Part shown: positions 25,331 to 34,860 of the stretch, piece by piece
How the letters are laid out: every line of letters begins with the position of its first letter
How positions within the stretch are numbered: the stretch's first letter is position 1
From: Deltaproteobacteria bacterium
Lineage (GTDB): Bacteria; Desulfobacterota; Syntrophobacteria; Syntrophobacterales; Syntrophobacteraceae
DNA: 49,480 bases
Assembly (NCBI GenBank): GCA_021813685.1
Contig: JAKAJS010000259.1
Span: forward strand, 1 to 49,480
Direction of reading: 5' to 3'
Made by a program: the position numbers and the translations under genes
The notes under the pieces: model-generated
What the model was told of the DNA's origin: nothing
Database searches by the model: none
Seen by the model: only the letters and a program-made list of their open reading frames with translations

Positions 25331-27997
25331 TCATTGCAGGGCGAAATGGGGTGAGCGTAAAAACCGGCTTACCTGTTTGCTGTAGAGCTGCAGGGAAGCG
25401 CGGCTTTCCGGTCCGGGGCGCAACTGTTCTTCCTTTTCTTTTTCCGCACCCACGGCCTTTGTTCGCACGATTATGTTCTTTTCTACATACAATTTCAAAG
25501 CGTTGTCGAAGATTATCTTCGAGACGCATTCGGGTCTTTCGACAAGCCCCAGCTTCAGGGCCTTTTGGCCCAGGCTCAGGATTTTCTTGATGAAATCTTT
25601 CTCCGAAAAGCCGTTTTTCTGCAGATAGCGCACCCCGCGCAAGACGAGCCAGTAGCCTTCGAAATAATTTCTAAGCAGCCCGTGGAATGCATGACAGGCC
25701 CGCTGGCCCCGGTGAGCCAGGATGAAGGGCTGGTCGCCTTCTGCGATCCTGCTGAGAAACCCCATTTCCTCAAAGGCCTGCAGCACATCGTCTACGAGCT
25801 TTTCGTCACTTAATTCGTTATCGTAGACGAATTCAAATTTAAAGAAGTTTTTCATGAAAACCACATCTTCGAGCGTCTGGCTGACACTGAACCGAAACGT
25901 CTGCTGGGCAAGGATCGAGGTCGCCACGTAGGCCGCGGGGAGCAGGAAGTGGATGATGTTGTTCTTGTAATATTCGAGGGCCAGCCGCTTGCTGTCCTCC
26001 AGGGTGAAGACCTCCTCTTCGAGCTCGTCGTCTTCATCCTTCAACTTGCCGATGAGTTTGCCGCGCTCCATGGTGCGCAGCGAATCCTGCAGGCTCGGTC
26101 CCAGATTTTTCATCGTCCGGGAGAGTCCCACCCCACGGACGGCAAGAAAATCGTAGAAGGTCTGCGAAATCTCCATGAACTCTGCCTTGGAGACCCCGAG
26201 ATGGGGCACCGCGAGCAACGCGGCGGCCGCCAGAGCGAACGGGGTCACCACCGATTCCTCGTTTATGGAGTTGATGATGCGGTAGGCGAAATTGCGATAC
26301 ATCGCATGCCGCTCCTTGGGCGCCATTTTGCCGAGGTGGTGATTGTGGCGCTCCAGGTAGCGCTGCAGGGAAATGGGCTCGGCAAACTTCACGTATGCCC
26401 GTCCGTAGCGCTTGCGCATGACCCGGCGCACATTCACCAGCTGCCCGAGGTTTTCCTCCTGTTTGGGCTCCCCCGTAATCTCCTTCAGATAGGATTCCGC
26501 CTCCGGAATGCGGTCATAGCAGATGGCGGTGGGCACAAAAACCAGGTCCTCGCAAAACCCCTCCTCCACCGCCTGGAGAAGAATGGCCAGGAGTCCGAGC
26601 TTGGGCAAGACGAGCTTGCCCGTCCGGCTCCTGCCTCCCTCGATGAAAAACTCGATATTGTGGCCCAGCTGCACCATGGTCTTGACATAGAGCCCGAAGA
26701 CCTCGGCGTAAAATTTCACATTGAAGGTACGCCGAATGAAAAAGGCCCCTCCCCTTCGGAAAATGGAGCCAAGCGGCCAGAACGCCAGGTTTTTCCCCGC
26801 CGCGATAAACGGTGCGTAGAGGTTGTTCGAATAGAGCAGGTGCGAAAGCAGAAGGTAATCCAGGTGGCTCTTGTGGCTGGGGATATAGACCAGCGTATTG
26901 TTTCGCGCCGAACGCTTCACCTTCTGCAGGCTTTCAGAATCGAGTTCGACTCCGTCGAACAGGTTGTTCAAAAACCAGTGGAATATCTTGGAGGCTATCT
27001 GGATGAACGCCACCGAGTAGTTGGCGGCGATTTCCTCCAGGTACCCGTCGGCCTCCATGCGCACTTTCCAGATTTCCTGGGAGCCGGTACGGGCGCGCCT
27101 CTCCATCATGGCCTCAAGCCGTGGATGATGGAGAATTATCTCCTTCATCTCGAGCTTGCTCTTGATTGTGGGGCCAACCACCGCCCGCTTGATCTCATCT
27201 ACCGAATCGATGAGCGAACGGCGCAGTTCGAAAATCTGCTTGCGCCTCTGCCATTGGTCCTCGGAGAGTTCGGGCACAATTTCGGCAACATTTAGCGGCT
27301 CGCCTGTCTCGATCACCGCATAGGGATTTCCCCGGATAAAGGAAATCAGCTTGCGTACAACTCCAAACTGTCTCCTGTGGCCCAGAAACAAATCCAGCCC
27401 CCCCCACCGGTGGCGCCCCTCGGGCCGCCGGTTGTAGAGGAGCACGACCGGAACGATAAAAATCGGCCGATCGCACGACTTCTGGATCTCGATCAGATGT
27501 TCGAGCGGATCGTTCCCCACATGCACCGTGCTGCGGTAATAGCCCCGCTTTCCCACAAGAGAAAAAAGCCCCGGGCGTCCTTCCCGAATCTTCTCCCCAT
27601 AGTAGCCCCCGGCATAGGGGTCGGGAAAACCGCCCTGCCGCAGCAGGTGAAGGAAATGGGAAACGATGGTCTTTATCGCATACCATCGCGGCTGCCAGGG
27701 GTAAGGATGCTGGTCGAACAGAAACTGGGGCGAAGGCAGCCCCAACTGCTGAAATCGCATACTGATGTAGATGAAGTCGATCTGCGAGGGTTCCCGGATC
27801 GTGTAGACGATACTCGCCCGATCGGAGAGTTGCCGCAGCGACTCCTGACGATCCTCGGGCACGCTCACGTGGCGCACTATCCGCTCGAACCATTTCTGCA
27901 GGGGGAACCGGGGTTTTCCAAGGATGGAATACCCGTACCGGTCCCTGCGCAGATTTTCCGAGCTATTTTCTTTTCTGCTTCTTAGCCAGCCAATCAC
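25331..27997 (-). CDS. plsB: PlsB-type glycerol-3-phosphate acyltransferase
   Basis: Transfers an acyl chain to sn-1 of glycerol-3-phosphate, the first step of phospholipid synthesis, at the inner membrane. 888 aa from a GTG at 27997 (GGGGAAGAG lies about 12 bases upstream); a TTG at 28063 would give 910 aa but has no ribosome site. The acyltransferase HX4D motif is at about residues 375-380 (SHKSHLDY), followed by FFIRRTF and FFIEGGRSRTGK, both standard for PlsB. The large N-terminal domain is also PlsB-like. It could instead be a PlsB paralogue with other acceptor specificity. Same-strand neighbours are ampG upstream and ilvE downstream. Confidence 0.85.
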   Translation of the reverse strand: MIGWLRSRKENSSENLRRDRYGYSILGKPRFPLQKWFERIVRHVSVPEDRQESLRQLSDRASIVYTIREPSQIDFIYISMRFQQLGLPSPQFLFDQHPYPWQPRWYAIKTIVSHFLHLLRQGGFPDPYAGGYYGEKIREGRPGLFSLVGKRGYYRSTVHVGNDPLEHLIEIQKSCDRPIFIVPVVLLYNRRPEGRHRWGGLDLFLGHRRQFGVVRKLISFIRGNPYAVIETGEPLNVAEIVPELSEDQWQRRKQIFELRRSLIDSVDEIKRAVVGPTIKSKLEMKEIILHHPRLEAMMERRARTGSQEIWKVRMEADGYLEEIAANYSVAFIQIASKIFHWFLNNLFDGVELDSESLQKVKRSARNNTLVYIPSHKSHLDYLLLSHLLYSNNLYAPFIAAGKNLAFWPLGSIFRRGGAFFIRRTFNVKFYAEVFGLYVKTMVQLGHNIEFFIEGGRSRTGKLVLPKLGLLAILLQAVEEGFCEDLVFVPTAICYDRIPEAESYLKEITGEPKQEENLGQLVNVRRVMRKRYGRAYVKFAEPISLQRYLERHNHHLGKMAPKERHAMYRNFAYRIINSINEESVVTPFALAAAALLAVPHLGVSKAEFMEISQTFYDFLAVRGVGLSRTMKNLGPSLQDSLRTMERGKLIGKLKDEDDELEEEVFTLEDSKRLALEYYKNNIIHFLLPAAYVATSILAQQTFRFSVSQTLEDVVFMKNFFKFEFVYDNELSDEKLVDDVLQAFEEMGFLSRIAEGDQPFILAHRGQRACHAFHGLLRNYFEGYWLVLRGVRYLQKNGFSEKDFIKKILSLGQKALKLGLVERPECVSKIIFDNALKLYVEKNIIVRTKAVGAEKEKEEQLRPGPESRASLQLYSKQVSRFLRSPHFALQ

Positions 27998-28169
27998 GAT
28001 ATAGTACTCTTCCCCAATAACGAAGAATGTAAATCGGAAGAGACTAACAAAAATAAGCCTCAAAAACCAAGCTTTTTTCTACGGGCGGGCGAGTGGCGCC
28101 GCTGCCGGGTTGCCCGCCTGCTTTGCGGGCGGGCGGGGTCAAGGGGGGGATGCCCCCTGGGGGCGCACG

Positions 28170-29420
28170 CTATCCGGCGTCGGGGACCGCTGCCTTTCCC
28201 CCACCGTTCCACGGCGCAAACCGGGTGAGCAGCAAAAGCCCCGGCACGGCGGCAAAAACGCTCAAGGAAAAATAGACAGGCCACCCCAGCGCCTGCGCCG
28301 CAGCCCCCATCGGGGCTCCGGCTACCACTCTACCCACCGCCATGAAGCTTGTCAGAAGCGCATACTGCGTGGCCGTGAAACGCTTGTCGCAAAGGCTCAT
28401 CAAAAATGCGATGAATGCCGCATCCCCCATTCCGCCGCACAGGTTCTCGATGCCTATCGCCACAACCAGCGCAGGCAGGCTCTTGCCGATAAGCGACAGG
28501 ACCGCGAACGAAAAATTGGAAAAAGCCTGTGCAAACCCGAACACCCAGAGCGAGCGGTTTATGCCGATTTCCGAGATAATGGTGCCCCCCACAAGGGTCC
28601 CGACGATCGTACTGAGAAGACCGAAGACCTTGTTCACCATCCCGACATCCGAGCGGCTGAAACCGACACTCAGCAAAAAGGGCATCGTCATGGTCCCCGC
28701 CATGACATTTCCCAGTTTGTAGATCAGGATGAAAAGCAGCATCTCGACGGCCCCCGAGCGTTTGAAGTAGCTCAGGAGCGGCCCCCATACGGCCTCTTTG
28801 AGGCTCTTGGGAGATACCACCCGCTCTTCGGGTTCGGGGGCAATCAGTGTAAAGACGGAGCAAAAAAGCATGACCCCGGCCATCAGGCTATAAACATGAC
28901 GCCACGCCATGTGATCGGATAAAATGAGGGCGAGGGCGCCGGAGACCAGCATGGCGCACCTGTAGCCGACCGCCCCCGCCGCAGCCCCCGGCCCCAGTTC
29001 GCCCTTCCGCAGAACATCGGTACGGTAGGCGTCGATCACGATGTCCTGGCTTGCGCTCAAAAAGGCGGTGACCATGGCCATGAAAGCCACCAGCAGAGGG
29101 AAGGAAACCGGCGAGCAGCGGCCGAGAAAAAAGATCGAAAGCGAAAGGAACGCCTGAATCAGGACAATCCAGCCGCGCCTTCGTCCCAGCCACGGCGGGG
29201 TGTACCTGTCCAGGAAGGGCGACCAGAAAACCTTGAGGGCATAGGGCAACCCCACCAGGGAAAACAACCCTATCACGCCCAGATTGACTTTTTCGGTCAC
29301 GAGCCACGCCTGAAGCGTTGAAGCCGTGAGCGCCAAAGGGAGCCCGGAGGAAAACCCCAGGCCCACGAGGCATAAGACCCGCCGATTGCCGTAACTTGCG
29401 ATCCAGTTGCTTTGTTTCAA
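28170..29420 (-). CDS. AmpG-like major facilitator permease
   Basis: 416 aa with about 12 hydrophobic segments. The N-terminal GFSSGLPLALTASTLQAWL and SLVGLPYALKVFWSPFLDRY...RRRGW blocks are characteristic of AmpG, which imports anhydro-muropeptides for peptidoglycan recycling. It is shorter than E. coli AmpG (491 aa), lacking the C-terminal extra helices, as many homologues do. The start is a TTG at 29420 with a weak AAAGAG adjacent, so the start is uncertain. No beta-lactamase or ampD neighbour. Between its stop and plsB is a GC-rich dyad near 28110-28135 (GCCCGC/GCGGGC). Confidence 0.8.
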   Translation of the reverse strand: MKQSNWIASYGNRRVLCLVGLGFSSGLPLALTASTLQAWLVTEKVNLGVIGLFSLVGLPYALKVFWSPFLDRYTPPWLGRRRGWIVLIQAFLSLSIFFLGRCSPVSFPLLVAFMAMVTAFLSASQDIVIDAYRTDVLRKGELGPGAAAGAVGYRCAMLVSGALALILSDHMAWRHVYSLMAGVMLFCSVFTLIAPEPEERVVSPKSLKEAVWGPLLSYFKRSGAVEMLLFILIYKLGNVMAGTMTMPFLLSVGFSRSDVGMVNKVFGLLSTIVGTLVGGTIISEIGINRSLWVFGFAQAFSNFSFAVLSLIGKSLPALVVAIGIENLCGGMGDAAFIAFLMSLCDKRFTATQYALLTSFMAVGRVVAGAPMGAAAQALGWPVYFSLSVFAAVPGLLLLTRFAPWNGGGKAAVPDAG

Positions 29421-29470
29421 CTCTTTAGACCCTTTTATTTCAAGACCCCGCCACTCTACAATGAAAAGAC

Positions 29471-29526
29471 GGGAGCGGGAAGCGGGAAAAGCGGAAGCGA
29501 GAAGCGGGAAGCGCGGAGCCGGAAGA
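29471..29526. repeat. Heptamer repeat, imperfect
   Basis: About seven GCGGGAA/GCGAGAA/GCGGAA units in plus orientation in the gap between ampG and the kamA-like gene, part of the family at 1-147. The 29421-29630 gap otherwise shows no gene. Confidence 0.8.
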
Positions 29527-29630
29527 AAAAAAGGCGAAACGGAGCTTAATTCCCGATCTCCTCTTCCTGCTTTACCTTTGCCCGTCGACGTGTTTAATTT
29601 ATCTCTTCGCTGATTTCTATGGGAGAATCC

Positions 29631-30671
29631 ATGCCTTCGTTAGACGAGTTCGCACGCAAATGGAAAATCGACCTGACTCCTCTCGCGCCTGTTGCCCGCC
29701 GCTATCCGTTCGGGCTCAACGCCTACTTCGAAGGACTTATCCGGGAAAGCGGCGACGGCGTGTGGCGCCAGGTAGTGCCCGATCCCCTCGAGATGTCCGA
29801 TGTTTCGGGTTTTGAGGACCCGCTCGCAGAAGAAGCACTATCGCCTGCGCCCAACCTGGTCCACAGGTATCCCAACCGGGTCTTGTGGCTCGTTACGAAC
29901 CGGTGCGCTCTCAATTGCCGGTTTTGCACCCGCAAGAGAAGGTGGGGGCGTGGTGAGGAACCGCAGGATCTAAAACCCGCGCTGGACTACATCGTCGAAC
30001 GAAAAGAAATCGTGGACGTGCTCCTGTCGGGCGGCGACCCTTTGCTGCTTCCCCAAGAGCGTCTCTATGAAATTTTACGACGGCTGCGGGAAATAGAGCA
30101 TGTACAGATAATAAGGATTGGGAGCCGCGTTCCGTGCGCCCTGCCCTCCGCAATCACCCCCGGACTCGCGCAAATGCTTTCCGGGTTCCACCCGTTGTAT
30201 GTAAATATCCACTTCAACCATCCCGTGGAGGTTACGGCCGAATCCGCACGGGCCTGCGCGCTCCTCGCCAACGCGGGCATCCCCCTCGCCAGCCAGACTG
30301 TCTTGCTGCGCGGCGTAAACGATTCCCACACCGTTCTGGCTGAACTCTTTCACAAGCTGCTCTCTATCCGCGTGCGGCCCTACTACCTGATGCAGATGGA
30401 TCTTACCGCGGGCACCGCCCACTTTCGCACCCCGGTGAGCACCGGTCTCAAGATCCTTCGCATGCTTCGAAACCGCATCTCCGGGTTGGCCATGCCCCAT
30501 TTTGTCATCGATCTGCCCGGAGGGCGCGGAAAAATGGCTCTGCTTCCCAATATGATCCGGGAGATAAACGCAAAGGAGATGATCGTCCGCAATTACAAGG
30601 GGGAAACCTGCATCTACCCGCTGCTCGCAGGCGAGCAGGAGAGCCTTCAAGCAGAGGTGAACCCTCTTTGA
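29631..30671 (+). CDS. KamA-family radical SAM enzyme (EpmB/lysine aminomutase-like)
   Basis: Radical SAM and PLP-dependent aminomutase family. 346 aa, close to EpmB (about 340) and shorter than clostridial lysine 2,3-aminomutase. CxxxCxxC [4Fe-4S] motif at Cys92, Cys96, Cys99 (NRCALNCRFCTRKR), LLSGGDPLLL as the glycine-rich SAM motif, and the PLP region PHFVIDLPGGRGK in the C-terminal part. Start at the second ATG (29631), with GGAGAA four to five bases upstream; an ATG at 29619 has none. No efp or epmA gene nearby, so beta-lysylation of EF-P is possible but not shown; a free-lysine aminomutase is the alternative. Confidence 0.85.
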   Translation: MPSLDEFARKWKIDLTPLAPVARRYPFGLNAYFEGLIRESGDGVWRQVVPDPLEMSDVSGFEDPLAEEALSPAPNLVHRYPNRVLWLVTNRCALNCRFCTRKRRWGRGEEPQDLKPALDYIVERKEIVDVLLSGGDPLLLPQERLYEILRRLREIEHVQIIRIGSRVPCALPSAITPGLAQMLSGFHPLYVNIHFNHPVEVTAESARACALLANAGIPLASQTVLLRGVNDSHTVLAELFHKLLSIRVRPYYLMQMDLTAGTAHFRTPVSTGLKILRMLRNRISGLAMPHFVIDLPGGRGKMALLPNMIREINAKEMIVRNYKGETCIYPLLAGEQESLQAEVNPL

Positions 30672-30699
30672 GCCTTGCGTACTGTTTGAGTCCCCCCGC

Positions 30700-32160
30700 C
30701 TATTTCCTGCGGGCATCCCCGTAGACCATGCGAGCCAGCTTTTCTATCGACTGGCTCATTCGCCCCGCCTGAGAACTCATCTCCCTGGAAGTCGCAGCCG
30801 ATTCTTCCGCAATGGCGGCATTTTGTTGAATAACACCATCCATCCGGGAGATCGCCCCGTTGATTTGGCCGATTCCCTGAGACTGTTCCTGCGAGGCGGT
30901 TGCGATCTCAGCCAGCAACTCGGCAATTTTGTGAGCCCCATCGGCCATTTCCACAAACCCGTGATTCGTCCTACCGACGACCTCCGAGCCTCCATTGACC
31001 TTACTGACCGTTCCTTCGATCAGTCCGGCCGTACTTTTGGCTGCATCCGCCGCGCGAACGGCAAGGTTTCGAACCTCTTGGGCAACGATGGCGAATCCGG
31101 CGCCCGCCTCGCCGGCCCGCGCGGCTTCCACCGCGGCATTCAAGGCAAGCAGATTGGTTTGAAACGCGATTTCGTCAATCGTCTTTATGATTTTGGCTGT
31201 TTCCCGGCTCGAGCCCGAAATCTCCTCCATGGATCGTGTCAAATCCGCCATGGCCCCGCTGACTGCAGCCCTCACCTCGCTCGCACTTCGCATCATGGTG
31301 TCGGCCTGCCCCGCGTTTTCGGCATTGCGCTTGATCATCGATGAGATTTCCTCCATGGCAGAGGAGGTTTCCTCTATACTCGCAGCACTTCGGGAAGCTC
31401 CCTCGGCCAGCGACTCACTTGTGGAGGATAGCTCCGAGGCGCCTGCGGCCACCTGGTTTGCCGCATCGTTTAATTCCTTCATGACATTGATGATCGGCTG
31501 TGAGATCGAACGGGACATGAAATAAGCCAACAGAAGACCACCCAAAGTGACCAGGGAGACCGCAAGGATAATCGCGTATAAAATGGTGTCCAGTTGTGCA
31601 TCCACATTGTCCAGATAGAGCCCCGAACCGATAATCCAGCCCCACTGCGGCAACTCCTTGACATAAGATATCTTGGGAACCGGTTTGGTGCTTCCGGGTT
31701 TGGGCCAGTCATAGCTCACAAATCCCGCCCCGTTCTTTTTCACCGCGTTTACCATTGCCACAAATAAAGCCTTGCCGTTTGCATCTCTAATATTGGAGAG
31801 ATCTTTTCCGTCAAGCGCACTGTCAATGGGGTGCATGATCATACGCGGATGCATATCGTTTATCCAAAAATATTCCCCGTGCCCGTATCGCATGGATTTG
31901 ATTTCATCGATAGCCAGCCGCTTTCCCTCTTGCAGTGTAAGCTTTTTTGCTTCCACCTGCTTTCGGTAATAGTTCGCAACACTCCAGCACGCCCCCACTG
32001 CATGCTCGATATCCTGATATTTCTCCTGCATAAATCCATGTTTGACTTTTGGAAATACGTAGACAAACACCGATGACATGCACGCTGTAATTATTACTCC
32101 AATTAAAAATACCTTTGTCGATAATTTGTATTTGTACATCATTGAACTTATTCCGTTCAT
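30700..32160 (-). CDS. Methyl-accepting chemotaxis protein with single Cache domain
   Basis: 486 aa. First transmembrane helix about residues 14-34, a periplasmic sCache-type ligand domain ([39 protein letters not shown]), second transmembrane helix about 190-212, then a cytoplasmic coiled coil with the highly conserved kinase-contact tip ([22 protein letters not shown] and following). No HAMP domain is obvious; the linker after TM2 is short. The C-terminus shows no pentapeptide tether. It begins at ATG 32160 or an internal Met seven residues on; neither has a strong ribosome site. Senses a small molecule, perhaps an organic acid (family-based inference). Chemotaxis kinase genes are not in the window. 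Confidence 0.92.
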   Translation of the reverse strand: MNGISSMMYKYKLSTKVFLIGVIITACMSSVFVYVFPKVKHGFMQEKYQDIEHAVGACWSVANYYRKQVEAKKLTLQEGKRLAIDEIKSMRYGHGEYFWINDMHPRMIMHPIDSALDGKDLSNIRDANGKALFVAMVNAVKKNGAGFVSYDWPKPGSTKPVPKISYVKELPQWGWIIGSGLYLDNVDAQLDTILYAIILAVSLVTLGGLLLAYFMSRSISQPIINVMKELNDAANQVAAGASELSSTSESLAEGASRSAASIEETSSAMEEISSMIKRNAENAGQADTMMRSASEVRAAVSGAMADLTRSMEEISGSSRETAKIIKTIDEIAFQTNLLALNAAVEAARAGEAGAGFAIVAQEVRNLAVRAADAAKSTAGLIEGTVSKVNGGSEVVGRTNHGFVEMADGAHKIAELLAEIATASQEQSQGIGQINGAISRMDGVIQQNAAIAEESAATSREMSSQAGRMSQSIEKLARMVYGDARRK

Positions 32161-32607
32161 CTTGTTATAATAAACCCTTACCTAATGTGAAAAGCGCGCC
32201 GCTCCGCAGATGCGCACGCCCACAAATGGTTACTGTTACAATCGAGTTATCGGCAGAATGACACATAATCTTAACAGAAAATGTTTTTGTTCTGCCAAAT
32301 CGAAAAAAATGGAAAGCAGATGGTGGACGGGCTTTTTCGAACGAGGAACCTTTTTAACCTTCCCGAAGAGCGGCTGGGAGTCGTGGCCCGGTTTCTTACG
32401 CAACCGCGATGTCGATGTGTCCGGGAAATTCGGGGAACAATCCCCTTTTTTCCATTTCTCCCCAGGGGCTGAAGAAACGTATGTCGCCATAGAAGTCACA
32501 AAACCAGGGCCGATCCTTTAAGCTTGGATCTTCGATCCACATCACGCCATTCCACGGGTGTCTCCTTTTAAACTATTGCCCTACACTACTATACGGTCTC
32601 TTTTCAG
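32161..32607. other. Intergenic region without recognised gene
   Basis: 447 bp between the chemoreceptor and rluA genes. Short open frames on both strands show no family features. A small GGGGA-acaa-TCCCC stem followed by six Ts is near 32432-32451 on the plus strand, but no plus-strand gene precedes it. Confidence 0.5.
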
Positions 32608-33513
32608 CTAATACCGGTTGTTTTGACCAGCTTTTTGGTCCGGCGCCTCGGGCCAATCGGGAGGGACCGGGGCCTCCAGGCATAAGAGTTTTCCGGACAC
32701 AGGATGGTTCAAAGTAAGTCTTCGGGCGTGCAGGTAGAGGCGCCTGTCCGGTTTTGCACCGTAGGCGCGATCGCCTGCGACCGGGTGGTGCGCCAGAGCA
32801 AGATGAATTCTTATCTGGTGGGTCCGGCCCGTTTCGGGGACGGCGGAAACGAGGGAGCGGCCCTCCTTTCGGCAAAGCACCGTAAAAGAGGTCCGGGCGG
32901 GTTTTCCTTTTCCCGTATCTACCGCCCTGTATTTGCCCGCCACCTTCCCGATCTCCCGGTCCTCGGACCAGAAATCGCTTTGCGGATAGCCCTCCACCCA
33001 CGCCAGGTACTCTTTTTTGACTTTTCTTTCCCGGAAAGCCCGGCCCAGAGGCTCGTTGGCTTTCCGGGCGATCGCAAAGAGCAGTACCCCGCTCGTTTCC
33101 CTGTCGAGCCTGTGGTGCAGGGCGCCGTAGCACTGTTTTTTGTCTTCGGCTCCGAGAAAGCGAAGCAGGGCGGCAAACACGTTGTTGTAGGCATCGAAGG
33201 GAACCTGCTGGCTGGCAATTCCGGCTTCCTTATCGTAGGCGAATAAATATGGGTCGCGAAAAATCACCCGGGAGGGATCGATTTCGTAGAACCTGGAAGT
33301 CCCGCAGGAAGGGTAGGCGACGAAAATCTCCTCTCCGCCGCAAAGCCTGAACGACGGATCGCGCTCCATTTTGCCCCGCACCTGCACTGCCCCGAAGTCA
33401 ACCAGGTCTGCCGCAGCCTCTTTCGACATTCCGAGAAACCCGGATACGGCCTCCGCCAGTTCCCGGCCGTTTTCGTCTCCGCCGGTACGCCACCGGAATT
33501 GCGAATCATTCAT
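32608..33513 (-). CDS. RluA-family RNA pseudouridine synthase
   Basis: Isomerises uridine to pseudouridine in rRNA or tRNA. 301 aa. Catalytic motif HRLDRETSG with Asp137, then VKKEYLAWVEG, and the downstream RTHQIRIHLALAHHPVAGDRAYG block. An S4-like N-terminal segment (about 15-65) precedes it. Target (RluA, RluC or RluD type) cannot be assigned. ATG at 33513 overlaps the stop of the fmdB gene by 8 bp, which implies coupling and compensates for a weak ribosome site; an ATG at 33555 lies well inside fmdB and is less likely. Confidence 0.9.
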   Translation of the reverse strand: MNDSQFRWRTGGDENGRELAEAVSGFLGMSKEAAADLVDFGAVQVRGKMERDPSFRLCGGEEIFVAYPSCGTSRFYEIDPSRVIFRDPYLFAYDKEAGIASQQVPFDAYNNVFAALLRFLGAEDKKQCYGALHHRLDRETSGVLLFAIARKANEPLGRAFRERKVKKEYLAWVEGYPQSDFWSEDREIGKVAGKYRAVDTGKGKPARTSFTVLCRKEGRSLVSAVPETGRTHQIRIHLALAHHPVAGDRAYGAKPDRRLYLHARRLTLNHPVSGKLLCLEAPVPPDWPEAPDQKAGQNNRY

Positions 33514-33889
33514 CAAAGCCGCCGACACCCGTATCCAGCCCGGTCGCGCCACCACCCTCCGGGCCGTCCTTTTCCGCCATCGCCTCGTCCATCATCGCAT
33601 CGACATCGAAGTCATCGCCCAGCTCGTCGCCCATCTCCCGGCTCATCGACTTCATCCATTTCGCCATGCTTTTCGGATCGTTTTCATCGAGTCCGGAGAG
33701 GCGGGAGGGATCGGCCAGACGCTCCATGCGCGTCTCCTCGGACATGCGCACCCGCACCCGGGAGGGAACCCGGTGGACCTCCGCGCTCCCGCAGTGCCGA
33801 CAGGCGACGGAGGCCTCCTCGGAGACGCTGAAGGTTATGATCTCTGATTTTCGATTGCACTTTCGGCACAGGTATTCGTAGATCGGCAT
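33506..33889 (-). CDS. FmdB-family zinc-ribbon protein
   Basis: 127 aa. N-terminal zinc ribbon MPIYEYLCRKC with Cys8, Cys11, Cys30, Cys33 (CRKC and CRHC), the FmdB/CxxC_CXXC_SSSS pattern. FmdB proteins were first noted as putative regulators; their biochemical role is unsettled. The rest is acidic and Met/Asp/Glu-rich, ending in a glycine-rich tail. GGGGAGG precedes the ATG by about a dozen bases. Upstream on the same strand is the LOG-family gene, downstream the coupled rluA gene. Confidence 0.88.
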   Translation of the reverse strand: MPIYEYLCRKCNRKSEIITFSVSEEASVACRHCGSAEVHRVPSRVRVRMSEETRMERLADPSRLSGLDENDPKSMAKWMKSMSREMGDELGDDFDVDAMMDEAMAEKDGPEGGGATGLDTGVGGFDE

Positions 33890-33923
33890 TTTCTTGAAAA
33901 CCTCCCCGGTGTGAGCCTCAGGG

Positions 33924-34580
33924 TTAGATGATCACATACTTTTTTATCGTGTGTACCACCTCGTCGGGATCGTCCAGGAGGGTAATCAGGTCGATATCCT
34001 CCGGCGAGATGAATTTCCCTTCAATAAGGGTCCCGCGAATCCACTCGATCAGTCCTCCCCAGTAACTCGACCCTACCAGAATCACTGGAAAAGGCTTGAT
34101 CCTGCGGGTTTGGATGAGAGTGAGAGCCTCGAACATCTCGTCGAGCGTACCGAACCCCCCGGGCATCCCTATATAGGCCTGAGCATATTTTACGAACATC
34201 ACCTTGCGGACGAAAAAATACTGAAAGTCCAGCTTCAGGGTGGAAAAAGGGTTGGGGGACTGTTCAAGAGGAAGCACGATGTTGAGCCCCACCGATTTGG
34301 CCCCTCCATCCTTTGCACCCTTGTTTCCGGCCTCCATCACACCGGGCCCTCCCCCGGTTATGATATGATAACCATGAGTAGCCAGCTTTTTGGCTATCTG
34401 GTAGGTTTTTTCATAGGCCTCGTCGCCGGGCCGCACCCGGGCCGAGCCAAAAATGGAAACCGCCGGATACAGGCTGTCCAGGGTTTCGAACCCTTCGACG
34501 AACTCGGCCAGGATCTTGAAAAGACGCCACGAGTTGCCGGCGCTTATTGAATCGACCACATACTGTTGCTTGTCGGACAT
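33924..34580 (-). CDS. LOG-family nucleotide-binding protein (TIGR00730 type)
   Basis: 218-aa Rossmann-like protein. GGGPGVME at residues 77-84 and PGGFGTLDE at 140-148 are the LOG signature, with Arg125-Lys126 (FVRKVMF) matching the catalytic arginine region. Characterised members are cytokinin-activating phosphoribohydrolases or nucleotide 5'-monophosphate nucleosidases; in bacteria the substrate is often an AMP-type nucleotide. GGGGGAAGA precedes the ATG, with a strong promoter at 34664-34692. Probably first gene of a LOG-fmdB-rluA unit. Confidence 0.88.
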   Translation of the reverse strand: MSDKQQYVVDSISAGNSWRLFKILAEFVEGFETLDSLYPAVSIFGSARVRPGDEAYEKTYQIAKKLATHGYHIITGGGPGVMEAGNKGAKDGGAKSVGLNIVLPLEQSPNPFSTLKLDFQYFFVRKVMFVKYAQAYIGMPGGFGTLDEMFEALTLIQTRRIKPFPVILVGSSYWGGLIEWIRGTLIEGKFISPEDIDLITLLDDPDEVVHTIKKYVII

Positions 34581-34663
34581 AAAAATCTTCCCCCGTCCCC
34601 GAATTTGAATCGTGTGGAATGAAAAGTTTTCCCCGAGATTCCCTGTTTTGTGCAGGGTGAATC

Positions 34664-34692
34664 ATTATATTGACCGGGTATGGTTTGAACAA
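34664..34692 (-). promoter_or_regulatory. Promoter for the LOG-fmdB-rluA unit
   Basis: Minus strand: TTGTTC (complement of 34687-34692), 17-bp spacer, perfect TATAAT (complement of 34664-34669), about 80 bases before the LOG ATG. Confidence 0.65.
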
Positions 34693-34744
34693 GAAAAGAG
34701 TTGTGCGCTGATTTTGCGGACCGCAGGGGAGATGAATTATAAAG

Positions 34745-34773
34745 TTGAACGCATCGCACTAATACGCTATTTT
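34745..34773 (+). promoter_or_regulatory. Promoter for the 90-residue protein gene
   Basis: TTGAAC (34745-34750), 17-bp spacer, TATTTT (34768-34773), divergent from the LOG promoter; leader of about 80 nt. Confidence 0.5.
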
Positions 34774-34860
34774 GTTCGGCCTGAGTGCATTTTTTTAGGC
34801 TTTTCAATTGCTTGCTTTCCTGTTCGGAAAACAGGCCGTTCATATAGAGGAGGTTAATCG

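Noticed and set aside
32210..32521. Overlapping 103- and 87-codon frames between the chemoreceptor and rluA
   Set aside because: No ribosome site, no family pattern, and mutually overlapping on opposite strands. A decayed gene could not be shown either.
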